Source: Hyphobacterium sp. SN044
GTDB lineage: Bacteria; Pseudomonadota; Alphaproteobacteria; Caulobacterales; Maricaulaceae
Direction of reading: 5' to 3'
Length of the DNA: 64,000 nt
Assembly (NCBI RefSeq): GCF_021864465.1
Contig: NZ_JAKKUV010000002.1
Location: forward strand, 1-64,000
A model generated the notes under the pieces. The model had not been told where the DNA came from, did no database searches, and saw nothing but the letters and a program-made list of their open reading frames with translations. This document shows, in pieces, positions 33,498 to 42,502 of the stretch. Made by a program: the position numbers and the translations under genes. Every line of letters begins with the position of its first letter. The first letter of the stretch is position 1.

Positions 33498-34385
33498 ATG
33501 ATGAATGAAACGGCGAAACCCTTTGCGAGCGGTCTGAAACTGCCCGGACGCGGTGCGGGCCAGCCGGCGCATGTCATTGTCGTGGGCAATGAGAAAGGTG
33601 GGGCTGGCAAGTCGACCGTGGCGATGCATCTCGTCGTCGCGCTGATGCGGATGGGCCGCGTGGTCGGCGCGATCGATCTGGACGTGCGCCAGCGCAGCTT
33701 TTCCCGCTATCTGTCGAACCGGAAACGCTGGTGCGAGACCTATCAGGCCGATCTGCCGTCGCCGGTCGAAGAGATCATCGAACCGAGCGCCGAACGTCAT
33801 CTTGATCGCGCCGAAGCTGAAGAGGCGGAGCGATTCAGGGACACGCTGGCGCGTCTCAAGGGCCAGTGCGATTTCATCGTCATCGATGCCCCGGGCAGCG
33901 ACACGCATTACTCGCGTCTCGCCCATGCGGCGGCCGACACGATCATCACGCCGGTCAATGACAGCTTCATCGATTTCGACCTCCTGGCCGAAATCGACCC
34001 GGACACGTTCGCCGTCGGACGGCCGAGTCTCTACGCCGAAATGGTCTGGGAGTGCCGCAAGCGCAAAGCCCAGCGCGAGAAGAAGTCGATCGACTGGATC
34101 GTCATGCGCAACCGCGTCTCGATGCTGGATGCGCGCAACAAGCGCCGTGTCGGCGAAGGGCTGAAGAAGCTCTCGGAGCGCATCGGTTTCCGTCTGGCCC
34201 CCGGCTTTGCCGAGCGCGTGATCTACCGCGAACTGTTTCCGCTCGGCCTGACGCTGCTGGATCTGACCGAAGACGGGTCGACCATTCCCTTCACGATGAG
34301 CCATGTCGCCGCGCGGCAGGAATTGCGCGACCTTCTGATCATGCTGAAGCTGCCCAGCCTCGCGGGCGAGCGCATTCCATTCTGA
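33498..34385 (+). CDS. mipZ: Division-site positioning ATPase MipZ
   Basis: The 295-residue P-loop ATPase has the deviant Walker A motif KGGAGKST at 33-40 (VIVVGNEKGGAGKST), the ID.D.RQRSFSRYL segment, FIVIDAPGSDTHYSRLAHAAADTIITPVNDSFIDFDLL and the MipZ-specific ends GFAERVIYRELFPLGLTLLDL and AARQELRDLL. In Caulobacter MipZ binds ParB at the poles and blocks FtsZ assembly there, so the Z ring forms at midcell. The N-terminus is about 20 residues longer than Caulobacter MipZ if the first of two adjacent ATGs is used. The frame opens further upstream, but that part overlaps the lipoprotein gene. A J-domain gene follows four bases later. Confidence 0.94.
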   Translation: MMNETAKPFASGLKLPGRGAGQPAHVIVVGNEKGGAGKSTVAMHLVVALMRMGRVVGAIDLDVRQRSFSRYLSNRKRWCETYQADLPSPVEEIIEPSAERHLDRAEAEEAERFRDTLARLKGQCDFIVIDAPGSDTHYSRLAHAAADTIITPVNDSFIDFDLLAEIDPDTFAVGRPSLYAEMVWECRKRKAQREKKSIDWIVMRNRVSMLDARNKRRVGEGLKKLSERIGFRLAPGFAERVIYRELFPLGLTLLDLTEDGSTIPFTMSHVAARQELRDLLIMLKLPSLAGERIPF

Positions 34386-34389
34386 CGCG

Positions 34390-34842
34390 ATGCCCTTTCT
34401 TCTCGCCGGTCTCGCGCTTCTTGTGTTCGCCTATTTCGGGCTGAAGGCGTTCGCGCGCATGAAGCCGCAGGAGGCGAAGAAGTGGAGCCGGGCCATTCTG
34501 GGTGCCGGGGCCATCCTCGTCGGCGGGTTGATGACGCTGCGCGGGCTCGCCGTTCTCGGCGTACCGGTGATCGGTTTCGGCATGGGGCTGATCGGCGTAG
34601 CGTTCGGCCTTCGCCCGAAGCCGGGCGCGAACCGGGGCGGGCAGGGCGGCAGCGCGCCGACCGCGCCAGGGGCGATGACCCGGCGTGAGGCGCTCGAAAT
34701 CCTGGGCCTTGAAGAGGGGGCGGCGGAGGAAGACATCCGGGCGGCCTACCGCGCGCAGATGAAGCGCAATCACCCGGACACGGGCGGTTCCCCAGCGCTT
34801 GCCCGGCGCATCCAGGAAGCCCGGGATCTGCTGCTGCGATAG
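34390..34842 (+). CDS. Membrane-anchored J-domain (DnaJ-like) protein
   Basis: 150 residues. Two membrane helices lie at the N-terminus (about 2-18 and 35-68). A glycine-rich linker follows, then a C-terminal J domain (about 96-150) with MTRREALEILGLEEGAAEEDIRAAYR and the essential HPD motif in RNHPDTGG. J domains stimulate DnaK ATPase; a membrane-anchored one would recruit DnaK to the inner membrane, as Tim14-like proteins do in mitochondria. It begins four bases after mipZ and lacks a clear Shine-Dalgarno sequence, so translation is probably coupled to mipZ. Client is unknown. Confidence 0.82.
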   Translation: MPFLLAGLALLVFAYFGLKAFARMKPQEAKKWSRAILGAGAILVGGLMTLRGLAVLGVPVIGFGMGLIGVAFGLRPKPGANRGGQGGSAPTAPGAMTRREALEILGLEEGAAEEDIRAAYRAQMKRNHPDTGGSPALARRIQEARDLLLR

Positions 34843-34851
34843 GCGTGTGGA

Positions 34852-36174
34852 TCAGGCGTCCGGTGCGACGGCGAAGCAGGCTTCGCCGCGTTCGGCGAGC
34901 AGGCGGCAGACCGCGCGGGCGGTATCGGCCGTGACCCCTTCGAAGCGGGCGCGGAACAGGCGGCGGCCATTCGTATCGACCGAGGGTGTTGCCAGTGACG
35001 CGGAGGTGAGGTCCGGGGCCAGTGTCCGCACGGTTTCAAGCCGGGCGAGGGCGGCGGCTTCACCGGCATAGGCGCCCACCTGCACCGCCCATTGGCCTGA
35101 CGGTGCGGCGGCGGACGCCGTGCGGACCGGCGCGGCGGGCTGTGAAACCGGATCGGGTTGCGACGGCGCAGACGCGACGGGTTCATGCGCCGGGGCCGGG
35201 CTGTCATCAAGTACGACGCGAAGCGCCGGCAGATTGTCCGCATCGCCCTGGGCGACGGGACCGCGCAGGTCGAGCTGGGCGATCTCGACGGCGATCTGGT
35301 CCTGCATGCGGATCGGGTTCATGCGCGGCGCGATGTCGTTCGCAGCCATCAGGATCTGTTCACGGCGCTCGAAGGAGCGGAAGGCCGCATTGACCAGTTC
35401 CTCGGCGTGATTGTCGCGAGAGGCCGCCGACGGGCCGCCCATCACGACGGTGACGATGCGGTGGCCGTTGCGCTCCGCCGTCACGGCGATGTTGAATCCC
35501 GAGGCGCGGATATAACCGGTCTTCAGGCCATCCACGCCGTTCACCCGGCCGACGAGGTTGTTGTGGCTGTGCCAGGTGCGTCCGTTGTGGACGAAGCTGC
35601 GCTCGCGGAAATAGTGAAAGTATTGCGGGAAGTCGCGGTGCAGGGCGATCGACAGGCGGGCCATGTCGCGCGCCGTGGTCATCTGGCGGCTATTGGGCAG
35701 GCCGGACGCATTGCGGAATGTGGTCCGGGTCAGGCCCAGCTCGCGGGCCCGGGATGTCATGCGAGTGGCGAAGGCGGTTTCCGTGCCGGCGAGGTGCTCG
35801 CCCACGACGACGGCGATGTCGTTGGCGCTGCGGATGATCAGGGCGCGGATGGCGGTTTCCACCGTGACCGTATCGCCGCTCTCGACACCCAGCACGGACG
35901 GGGATTGCCCGGCAGCATGGCCGGAGACCGTCATTTCGGTCGACAGGGTGACGTCACCGCGTTCGAGCGCCTCGAACAACATGTAGAGCGTCATCATCTT
36001 GGTCAGTGAGGCCGGGTAGCGTGCATCATCCGCGCGGCGGGCGTGAAGCACTTCGCCCGTCGTTTCATCGACGACAAAGGCTGCGTAACGGGGATTGTCG
36101 GCCGCCGCGTGACCCGCGTGCGCGACCATGAACAGAGTGGCCAAAGCCACCAGAAAGACCCGCAATCCGCCCAT
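34852..36174 (-). CDS. D-alanyl-D-alanine carboxypeptidase (PBP5/6 type) with SPOR domain
   Basis: The 440-residue product has a signal peptide and the low-molecular-weight penicillin-binding motifs S56-L-T-K59, S116-A-N118 and K218-T-G220. The enzyme removes the terminal D-alanine of peptidoglycan stem peptides in the periplasm. After the catalytic domain (to about 290) and a proline-rich linker (about 330-360) comes a SPOR-like domain: GQWAVQVGAYAGEAAALARLE...RRLFRARFEGVTADTARAVC. This would target the enzyme to septal peptidoglycan. The PBP5-type C-terminal amphipathic membrane anchor appears to be missing. It is convergent with the J-domain gene and divergent from the phasin gene. Confidence 0.9.
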   Translation of the reverse strand: MGGLRVFLVALATLFMVAHAGHAAADNPRYAAFVVDETTGEVLHARRADDARYPASLTKMMTLYMLFEALERGDVTLSTEMTVSGHAAGQSPSVLGVESGDTVTVETAIRALIIRSANDIAVVVGEHLAGTETAFATRMTSRARELGLTRTTFRNASGLPNSRQMTTARDMARLSIALHRDFPQYFHYFRERSFVHNGRTWHSHNNLVGRVNGVDGLKTGYIRASGFNIAVTAERNGHRIVTVVMGGPSAASRDNHAEELVNAAFRSFERREQILMAANDIAPRMNPIRMQDQIAVEIAQLDLRGPVAQGDADNLPALRVVLDDSPAPAHEPVASAPSQPDPVSQPAAPVRTASAAAPSGQWAVQVGAYAGEAAALARLETVRTLAPDLTSASLATPSVDTNGRRLFRARFEGVTADTARAVCRLLAERGEACFAVAPDA

Positions 36175-36254
36175 GGGGCCATATTCCAGCGCGCCGGGGT
36201 TACCGGAGGCTTAACAGGGCAATTGTGATATTTTTGTGCAGCGCAACATTTCTC

Positions 36255-36306
36255 TTGACGCGGGCGCGAACAATACCCATTAATATGCTGCAACTGCGAA
36301 GAGCAG
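36255..36306 (+). promoter_or_regulatory. Candidate phasin promoter and PhaR-like site
   Basis: A good -35 box ttgacg is at 36255-36260. Seventeen bases later comes an AT-rich cattaata stretch (36278-36285), as a possible -10. Just downstream lies ctgcaactgcgaagagcag with CTGC (36294-36297) and GCAG (36303-36306) five bases apart. Known PhaR repressor sites before phasin genes in Paracoccus have CTGC and GCAG halves separated by three to four bases, so the fit is close but not exact. Confidence 0.4.
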
Positions 36307-36328
36307 ATTCGAAGAGATAACAGGACCC

Positions 36329-37030
36329 ATGACCGATAACGCTGCCAAAACCGAACCGCAAAAGGCCGTTGAAGCCGCTGCCGAAACCGTGACCACCACG
36401 GCTGAAGCGGCGACCGAAGCTGCCCAGACGACCGTCGCCATGACGGCTGCGGCCCCTAAGAAGGCGGCCAAGACGGTCAAGACGAAGCCGGCTCGTGCAC
36501 CCCGCACGAAAGCCGTCTCGACCAAGAAGCCGGCGCGCCGCAAGGCCGCCGCGAAACCCAAAGCGACCTCCCCGCGCAAAGGAAAAACTCAAATGGCTAC
36601 CTCTACCAAGACCGCCCGCGACACCGTCGAAACGATGACCGCCGCCGGCAATGAAGCGTTCAAGGAAGGTTTCGAGAAGACGATCAAGTCGTTCAACGAA
36701 GCCGGTTCCTTCCATAAGGAAAACCTCGACGCCGTGATCGCGTCCGCAACCGCCGCCGGCAAGGGCGCGGAAAAGCTGAACGCCGACACGATCGCGTTCG
36801 CGAAGAAGTCGATGGAAGACACCGTCGCCGCCTCGAAGGCCCTGACCTCGGCGAAGTCGGTGCAGGAAATGGTCGAAGTTCACACGAACTTCGTGAAGTC
36901 CTCGATGGACGCCTACCTGGCCCAGATCAACACCGTCACGGACCTGTATGCCGGTACCGTGAAGGACACGATGGCCCCGCTGAACGCCCGCGTTTCGGCC
37001 GCCGTCGAAATGGTTCAGTCGCAGCGCTAA
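36329..37030 (+). CDS. Phasin with lysine/alanine-rich N-terminal extension
   Basis: 233 residues. Residues 1-88 are alanine, lysine, proline and threonine rich, with KAAKTVKTKPARAPRTKA-like and KKPARRKAAAKPKA blocks, which resemble histone-like AAKP repeats and could bind DNA. Residues 89-233 form a helical Phasin_2-type domain (FKEGFEKTIKSFNEAGSFHKEN ... LTSAKSVQEMVEVHTNFVKSSMD). Phasins coat polyhydroxyalkanoate granules. A second in-frame ATG at 36593, with its own Shine-Dalgarno, can start a short phasin without the basic tail. A strong terminator follows. Neither phaC nor phaZ is in the window. Confidence 0.88.
   Translation: MTDNAAKTEPQKAVEAAAETVTTTAEAATEAAQTTVAMTAAAPKKAAKTVKTKPARAPRTKAVSTKKPARRKAAAKPKATSPRKGKTQMATSTKTARDTVETMTAAGNEAFKEGFEKTIKSFNEAGSFHKENLDAVIASATAAGKGAEKLNADTIAFAKKSMEDTVAASKALTSAKSVQEMVEVHTNFVKSSMDAYLAQINTVTDLYAGTVKDTMAPLNARVSAAVEMVQSQR
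36578..36595 (+). promoter_or_regulatory. Internal ribosome-binding site and start codon within phasin gene
   Basis: The purine tract aaagga at 36578-36583 lies nine bases before an in-frame ATG (36593) that begins MATSTKTARD, exactly at the junction of the basic tail and the phasin domain. It would give a 145-residue short product. Confidence 0.5.
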
Positions 37031-37066
37031 TCGCGCCGCCGACTTAACAAGTGTACCTCCCCGACT

Positions 37067-37103
37067 GGCCCGGCACCTGAAGGTGCCGGGCCTTTTCTTT
37101 TTT
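37067..37103 (+). terminator. Strong intrinsic terminator after phasin
   Basis: The perfect 11-bp stem ggcccggcacc/ggtgccgggcc with loop tgaa is followed by ttttcttttttt-like T run. Confidence 0.95.
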
Positions 37104-37201
37104 GGTGGATCCGCGCCGCTTTTACGGCGTTTCACACAGCAGGGGGCTTCCCCAAGGGGCCGGGTTTCCTATCTACTAGTGCCGGACCGCAGGCGGATTC
37201 G

Positions 37202-37531
37202 ATGACTGAACGCGAGAAAGGCCCAGCAGCACCGGGACGCGAAACAGGCGTAGCCACGCAAACGCGCCCGAAGACCAAGAAACCGTCACTTTATCGGGTT
37301 CTGCTGCTGAACGACGACTACACGCCGATGGAATTCGTGGTGGAGGTGCTGGTGCGCATCTTCAACAAGACGCCCGAGGACGCGGCCCGGATCATGCTTC
37401 ATGTCCACCAGAATGGTGTCGGCGTGTGCGGCGTGTTCACATACGAAGTGGCCGAAACGAAAGTCGCCCAGGTCATGGACGCCGCGCGCCGTGCGCAGCA
37501 TCCTCTGCAATGCACGATGGAAAAGGAATAG
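37202..37531 (+). CDS. clpS: ATP-dependent Clp protease adaptor ClpS
   Basis: The 109-residue product has a disordered N-terminal tail of about 28 residues and the ClpS core [20 protein letters not shown]. The N-degron pocket residues include N and D of LNDDYTPM and the H.(H/Q)..[13 protein letters not shown] region (about 67-90). ClpS delivers N-end-rule substrates to ClpAP. It lies four bases upstream of clpA, whose ribosome-binding site is in the end of this gene, so expression is coupled. Confidence 0.95.
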   Translation: MTEREKGPAAPGRETGVATQTRPKTKKPSLYRVLLLNDDYTPMEFVVEVLVRIFNKTPEDAARIMLHVHQNGVGVCGVFTYEVAETKVAQVMDAARRAQHPLQCTMEKE

Positions 37532-37535
37532 TTCG

Positions 37536-39869
37536 TTGCCCTCCTTCTCACCCGCTCTCGAAGACTCGCTCCACCGCGCCCTCGGCTTTGCCAATGAGCG
37601 CGGACACGAATACGCGACGCTGGAGCACTTGCTGCTTGCCCTTGTCGATGACGAGGATGCAGGCGGAGTGATGCGGGCGTGCGAGCTCGACCTCGAGGAG
37701 CTTCGGGCAACGCTGACCGATTATGTCGACAACGAACTCGGCGAACTGGTGGTCGATGACGACGAGGATGCGAAGCCGACCGCCGGCTTCCAGCGCGTGA
37801 TCCAGCGCGCCGTGATCCACGTCCAGAATGCCGGGCGTGAGGAAGTGACCGGGGCGAATGTGCTGGTCGCGATCTTTGCCGAACGCGAAAGCCACGCCGC
37901 CTACTTCCTCGCCGAGCGGGACATGACCCGCTACGACGCGGTGAATTTCATCTCGCACGGGATCGCCAAGAAAGCCGGGGGCACGGAGCCCCGTGCCGTG
38001 CGCGGCAGCGAGGACGGCGAGGCGGAAATGCCCGGCGCGCCGAAGGCCGATGGCGATGCCCTGTCCACTTATTGCATCAACCTCAATGAGAAGGCGCGCA
38101 AGGGCGATGTCGATCCGCTGATCGGGCGCGAGTCCGAGGTGGAGCGCTGCGTCCAGGTGCTGTGCCGCCGGCGGAAGAACAATCCGCTGCTGGTCGGCGA
38201 CCCGGGCGTCGGCAAGACCGCGATCGCGGAAGGTCTCGCGCGCAAGATCATCGAAGGCGAAGTGCCGGACGTGCTCGAGGACGCGACGATCTACTCGCTC
38301 GACATGGGCACGTTGCTGGCCGGGACCCGCTATCGCGGCGATTTCGAAGAGCGCGTGAAGCAGGTCGTGAAGGAGCTGGAAAAGCTCGACAACGCGGTCC
38401 TGTTCATCGACGAGATTCACACCGTGATCGGGGCCGGGGCGACCTCCGGCGGGGCGATGGACGCGTCGAACCTGCTCAAGCCGGCGCTGCAGTCCGGCGC
38501 GCTGCGCTGCATGGGGTCGACGACCTACAAGGAATACCGCCAGCATTTCGAGAAGGACCGGGCGCTGGCCCGCCGCTTCCAGAAGATCGACGTGGTCGAG
38601 CCGTCCGTGGCCGACACGATCAAGATCCTGCAGGGGCTGAAGACGTATTTCGAGGATTTCCACGACGTGAAGTTCACGAATGAGGCGCTGAAAACAGCCG
38701 TCGAACTGTCGGCGCGCTATATCGGCGACCGGAAACTGCCGGACAAGGCGATCGACGTGATCGACGAGGCCGGGGCGCGGATGCGCCTGGTGCCCGCGTC
38801 GAAGCGGAAAAAGACCATCAACGTCAAGGAGATCGAGGACGTCGTGTCCAAGATCGCCCGCATCCCGGCCAAGACCGTGACGCAGGATGACGCGATCGCG
38901 CTGAAATCGCTCGACAATGATCTGAAGCGCGTCGTCTTCGGCCAGGACCAGGCGATCGAGAAGCTGTCGGCCGCGATCAAGCTGGCGCGCGCCGGCCTGC
39001 GCGAGCCGGAAAAGCCGATCGGCAATTACCTCTTCTCCGGCCCGACGGGCGTGGGCAAGACCGAGGTGGCGCGCCAGCTCGCGTCCATCCTCGGGGTCGA
39101 ACTCGTCCGCTTCGACATGTCGGAATACATGGAACGCCACACGGTGAGCCGTCTCTTGGGCGCGCCTCCGGGTTATGTCGGTTATGATCAGGGCGGGCTT
39201 CTGACCGATGCGATCGACCAGCACCCGCACTGCGTCCTGTTGCTCGACGAGATCGAGAAGGCGCATCCGGACCTGTTCAACGTCCTTTTGCAGGTCATGG
39301 ATCACGGCACACTGACGGACGCGAACGGCCGGAAGGTCGATTTTCGCAACGTCGTGCTGATCATGACGACGAATGCCGGAGCCTCCGACGCCGCGAAGGA
39401 AGCCATCGGCTTCGGCCGCGGCCGCCGCGAAGGCGAGGACCAGGCGGCGATCGAGAAGCTGTTCACGCCGGAATTCCGCAACCGTCTGGATGCGATCATT
39501 CCGTTCGCGGGCCTCTCGCAGAAGATCGTCGGCCGTGTCGTCGAGAAATTCGTTCTGCAGCTGGAAGCCCAGCTGTCTGACCGCGGCGTGACCTTCGAGT
39601 TGAGCGAAGCGGCGACCGAATGGCTGGCCTCGCGCGGTTATGACGAGAAATTCGGCGCGCGTCCGCTGTCGCGGGTGATCCAGGAATACATCAAGAAGCC
39701 GCTCGCCGAGGAGATCCTCTTCGGGCAGCTGAAGGAAGGCGGCCTGGTGAAGGTCGATGTCGACGCAGCCGATCCCGAACGGCTCGATTTCGACATCACG
39801 CCGGGCGACCGGATCAATCCGAAGAAGTCCGGCGGCAAGTCGAAGAAGTCGAAAGAGCCGGTGCGCTAG
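37536..39869 (+). CDS. clpA: ATP-dependent Clp protease ATP-binding subunit ClpA
   Basis: The 777-residue product has an N domain of two Clp repeats (about 1-145) and AAA-1 with Walker A GDPGVGKT (221-228) and Walker [12 protein letters not shown]-2 has GPTGVGKT and [12 protein letters not shown], and the C-terminal [27 protein letters not shown] is present. The end is lysine-rich. It unfolds proteins for ClpP. The start is TTG at 37536: it follows aagga by eight bases and four bases after the clpS stop, and gives [16 protein letters not shown], the usual ClpA opening. The longer frame from 37401 overlaps clpS and is not ClpA-like. Confidence 0.95.
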   Translation: MPSFSPALEDSLHRALGFANERGHEYATLEHLLLALVDDEDAGGVMRACELDLEELRATLTDYVDNELGELVVDDDEDAKPTAGFQRVIQRAVIHVQNAGREEVTGANVLVAIFAERESHAAYFLAERDMTRYDAVNFISHGIAKKAGGTEPRAVRGSEDGEAEMPGAPKADGDALSTYCINLNEKARKGDVDPLIGRESEVERCVQVLCRRRKNNPLLVGDPGVGKTAIAEGLARKIIEGEVPDVLEDATIYSLDMGTLLAGTRYRGDFEERVKQVVKELEKLDNAVLFIDEIHTVIGAGATSGGAMDASNLLKPALQSGALRCMGSTTYKEYRQHFEKDRALARRFQKIDVVEPSVADTIKILQGLKTYFEDFHDVKFTNEALKTAVELSARYIGDRKLPDKAIDVIDEAGARMRLVPASKRKKTINVKEIEDVVSKIARIPAKTVTQDDAIALKSLDNDLKRVVFGQDQAIEKLSAAIKLARAGLREPEKPIGNYLFSGPTGVGKTEVARQLASILGVELVRFDMSEYMERHTVSRLLGAPPGYVGYDQGGLLTDAIDQHPHCVLLLDEIEKAHPDLFNVLLQVMDHGTLTDANGRKVDFRNVVLIMTTNAGASDAAKEAIGFGRGRREGEDQAAIEKLFTPEFRNRLDAIIPFAGLSQKIVGRVVEKFVLQLEAQLSDRGVTFELSEAATEWLASRGYDEKFGARPLSRVIQEYIKKPLAEEILFGQLKEGGLVKVDVDAADPERLDFDITPGDRINPKKSGGKSKKSKEPVR

Positions 39870-39872
39870 CGG

Positions 39873-40349
39873 TCAGGCCGCCGTGCCGTCCGACGGGGCA
39901 TATATCTCGGCCAGATAGCGCCGCAGGTCCGGCTTGTCCGGCCAGGCGAGGATGTGGCGGACGTAGGCGTCGCGTTCCGAGGCGATGATCTGCAGATCCC
40001 AGACGCAGATGGATTCGTGTTCGTTGGCGAGGCGCCAGCCCTGGCCTTCGTCGACGACGACGCGGATCGGAAGCTCGTTTTCCCGGTCCCACCAGGCGAT
40101 CACGACATAGTTCTGGTTCCGGCCCTGATGCCGGATCACGATGGCGGCGCCGGGCCGGTCTTCCGCGACGGCGGGTGAGGGCAGAAGGCCGCGGGTCATT
40201 GCCTCGCCCTCGACGAAACGGGGATCGTCCATCGCCGAGCCGTCCCAGGACAGGGAATAGCGTTTGAACTTCCAGCCATCGGACTCTTCAAGCCCGTCAT
40301 AAGCGACGGTTCGGGCGGCATAGCGGTGGTGAACCTTGAACTGTCCCAT
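39873..40349 (-). CDS. Conserved hypothetical cytoplasmic protein
   Basis: 158 residues, no signal peptide or membrane segment. Tryptophan- and aspartate-rich strands (YSLSWDGSAMDD, NYVVIAWWDRENELP, ESICVWDLQII) and a C-terminal RHILAWPDKPDLRRYLAEIY suggest a small compact domain. I do not recognise the family. Its ATG overlaps the HIT gene stop by one base (tgatg), so it is translated with the HIT protein. The stop is three bases from the convergent clpA stop. Confidence 0.75.
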   Translation of the reverse strand: MGQFKVHHRYAARTVAYDGLEESDGWKFKRYSLSWDGSAMDDPRFVEGEAMTRGLLPSPAVAEDRPGAAIVIRHQGRNQNYVVIAWWDRENELPIRVVVDEGQGWRLANEHESICVWDLQIIASERDAYVRHILAWPDKPDLRRYLAEIYAPSDGTAA

Positions 40350-40783
40350 CAGTCGGTGAGTGCTCCTGCGATCTTCTCGGCCTGTGCCTTCAACTCGTCC
40401 ATGTTGGCCTGCGTTCCGCCGTGGCGGCCGAGCGGCTTGTCCTCCCAGCGCGGGATGATGTGGAAGTGGATGTGAAACACGGTCTGGCCGGCCGGCGCGC
40501 CGTTGAACTGGGTGATCACGATGCCCTCGGGATCGAGCGCGGACCGGACCGCGTTCGCGATCCGCTTCACGCGCACCATGGCGGCCTGAAGCGCGTCGTC
40601 GTCGAGGTCGAGCAGGTTGCGCGCCGGCGTCTTCGGCACGACCAGCGTATGCCCCGGCGATTGCGGGAAAATGTCCATGAAGGCGAGGACGGCGTCGTCC
40701 TCGTAGACCTTCACGCAGGGCATCTCGCCCTTCAGGATTTTCGCGAAGATATTGCCGCTGTCATAGGCGCCGTCGAGGCTCAT
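40349..40783 (-). CDS. HIT family (histidine triad) nucleotide hydrolase-like protein
   Basis: The 144-residue product has the HIT core: NIFAKILKGEMPCVKVYEDD at the start, FPQSPGHTLVVPK in the middle and the triad HIHFHIIPR near 110-118. The middle histidine of HxHxH would form the covalent nucleotide intermediate. HIT (HINT-like) proteins hydrolyse adenosine phosphoramidates, ApnA or related nucleotides. It is followed by an overlapping unknown gene and preceded by the DUF2007 gene 54 bases upstream. Confidence 0.9.
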   Translation of the reverse strand: MSLDGAYDSGNIFAKILKGEMPCVKVYEDDAVLAFMDIFPQSPGHTLVVPKTPARNLLDLDDDALQAAMVRVKRIANAVRSALDPEGIVITQFNGAPAGQTVFHIHFHIIPRWEDKPLGRHGGTQANMDELKAQAEKIAGALTD

Positions 40784-40837
40784 GGCCGGTCTCCGAACTG
40801 GTGAGTCCCGGCCAGACTATCGCCCTCAAGCCTTCGT

Positions 40838-41299
40838 TCAACCGGCAGACCGGTCCGTATCGCCGTAACCGGCTTCCTCGGCCGTGATGGGGTCGCGTTC
40901 GAGCCGGAACCGGTGTCCGCAGGATTCGCACGACCGGGTCGACACGACCCGTGGCGGAACCGCCAGGGCCCACGTGCCGATTGCCAACGGGTAAAGTGCC
41001 GCGAGGCCGAGGGCGAGTGGGCCACCGCGAGTCTTAAGCTTGCGGCTCCTCCCGCCGCACTTCGGGCAGGCGAGAAAGGGTTCAGCCGGTGCTTCGGCGT
41101 TCGCAATTTTCAGGGCGTCCTCCGCGAGCGCCACCGGCACCATGACGCGGGCAGCGGTGAAGCCAAGCGAGAGGTAGGGGAAATATGAGTGCATGTGCCG
41201 TTCGGGCACAACGGCCGGAATACCGGCAGCCTCCAGCGCGCTGGCCAGCACGATAGCGTGTTCGGGCTGCTGGAATTGTGCGATCGTGACGAGGCTCAT
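40838..41299 (-). CDS. DUF2007-like protein with zinc ribbon and membrane helix
   Basis: 153 residues. The N-terminal half (SLVTIAQFQQPEHAIVLASALEAAGI...VMVPVALAEDALKIA) has the swapped-strand layout of DUF2007 putative signal-transducing proteins. A zinc ribbon follows with CPKCGG (about 79-84) and CESCGH (about 125-130), interrupted by one hydrophobic segment (about 96-115). The layout suggests a membrane-associated sensor or adaptor. Function is not known. ATG at 41299 is preferred over an upstream GTG-like extension. It is in the same direction as the acyltransferase and HIT genes and may share a transcript. Confidence 0.68.
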   Translation of the reverse strand: MSLVTIAQFQQPEHAIVLASALEAAGIPAVVPERHMHSYFPYLSLGFTAARVMVPVALAEDALKIANAEAPAEPFLACPKCGGRSRKLKTRGGPLALGLAALYPLAIGTWALAVPPRVVSTRSCESCGHRFRLERDPITAEEAGYGDTDRSAG

Positions 41300-41341
41300 G
41301 ACGGAGAGCGTAGCCGTGCCGGGCGGCAACTCAAGCGGGAC

Positions 41342-42493
41342 TCAGGCGTCCGCCTTGAACGGGCTTTCCGCGTCGATCGCGGCGATCTCGTACTCCAGCG
41401 CTTCGCGCTCGCGCACGAGATAGTCGGCCACGGCCGCACGGAAGCCCGGATCGGCGATGAAGTGGGCGGAATGGACCGCCCTCGGGCGGAAGCCGCGCGC
41501 CAGCTTGTGTTCGCCCTGCGCGCCGGATTCCATGCGCGACAGGCCCCGCTCGATCGCGAATTCGATGCCCTGATGGTAGCAGAGCTCGAAGTGCAGGGCC
41601 GGGCGATCCTCGAGCCTGCCCCAGTAGCGGCCGTAGAGCGCATCGGATCCGACGAAGTTCAGGGCTGCGGCGATATAGCGCCCGTCGTGCTTCGCCATCA
41701 CCATCAGTATCTCGTCCGACAGGCGCTGATGGATCAGGTCGAAGAATACGCGGTTGAGGTAGGGTGAGCCCCATTTCCGGCTGCCGGTTTCCTGATAACA
41801 GTCGAAGAAAACGTCCCAGTGCGCCGGGGAGAGATCCGAACCCGACAGGCGCTCTATCGCGATCCCGTCCTGCGCCTCGCGGCGTTCCTTCTTCAGTGCC
41901 TTGCGTTTGCGCGAGGAGAGGTCGGCCAGAAAGTCGTCATAGGTCCGGTAGCCGCGGTTTTCCCAGATGAATTGCCGGTCGGTGCGCGCCAGCAGGCCGG
42001 CCCCGTTCAGGGCTTCGCGGTCGGCCGTCGACGGGAAGTTCACATGCCAGGACGAGACGCCCCACTGCGCGGCCAGCTGGCGCGCGCCGTCGATCAGCGC
42101 GCGGCGCACGTCGGCGTCCGGCGAGAGCAGGCGGCGCCCGGTGACCGGGGTGAACGGGATGGCCGTCAGAAGCTTCGGGTAGTATCGCCCGCCCGCGCGC
42201 TCATAGGCGTCGGCCCAGGCATGATCGAACACGTATTCGCCCATGGAATGCGTCTTGGCGTAAAGCGGCATCACGCCGAGCAGGCGTCCGCCCTCGCCTT
42301 CCGCGAGAAGGTGGCGGGGCAGCCATCCGGTGTTATCGCCAACGCTGCCGGACGCCTCGAGCGCTTCGAGGAACGCCCAGCTCAGAAAGGGGTCACGCTC
42401 CGCGCCCGGCGGGTTTGCCAGCGCGTCCCACGCGTGCGGGTCAACACCAGACAGGCCCGGCACGGCTTTGATCGTCAGGGAGGTCACGGACAT
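41342..42493 (-). CDS. GNAT/FemAB-like N-acyltransferase (COG3146, DUF482)
   Basis: The 383-residue product follows the COG3146 pattern from end to end: DPFLSWAFLEALEASGS near 34-50, GVMPLYAKTHSMGEYVFDHAWADAYE, YPKLLTAIPFTPVTGRRLL, then RKRKALKKERRE, and the C-terminal LHFELCYHQGIEFAIERGLSRMESGAQGEHKLARGF. The two-lobed GNAT fold is used in FemAB-type peptidyl transferases; in this family the substrate is not known. Nine bases separate its start from the upstream subtilase stop. The HIT, DUF2007, RidA and clpA neighbours are commonly seen with it in alphaproteobacteria. Confidence 0.88.
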   Translation of the reverse strand: MSVTSLTIKAVPGLSGVDPHAWDALANPPGAERDPFLSWAFLEALEASGSVGDNTGWLPRHLLAEGEGGRLLGVMPLYAKTHSMGEYVFDHAWADAYERAGGRYYPKLLTAIPFTPVTGRRLLSPDADVRRALIDGARQLAAQWGVSSWHVNFPSTADREALNGAGLLARTDRQFIWENRGYRTYDDFLADLSSRKRKALKKERREAQDGIAIERLSGSDLSPAHWDVFFDCYQETGSRKWGSPYLNRVFFDLIHQRLSDEILMVMAKHDGRYIAAALNFVGSDALYGRYWGRLEDRPALHFELCYHQGIEFAIERGLSRMESGAQGEHKLARGFRPRAVHSAHFIADPGFRAAVADYLVREREALEYEIAAIDAESPFKADA

Positions 42494-42502
42494 GTCAATG
42501 TC

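Noticed and set aside
37548-39305. Minus-strand open frame opposite clpA
   Set aside because: Composition shadow of clpA; the clpA frame carries all AAA motifs.
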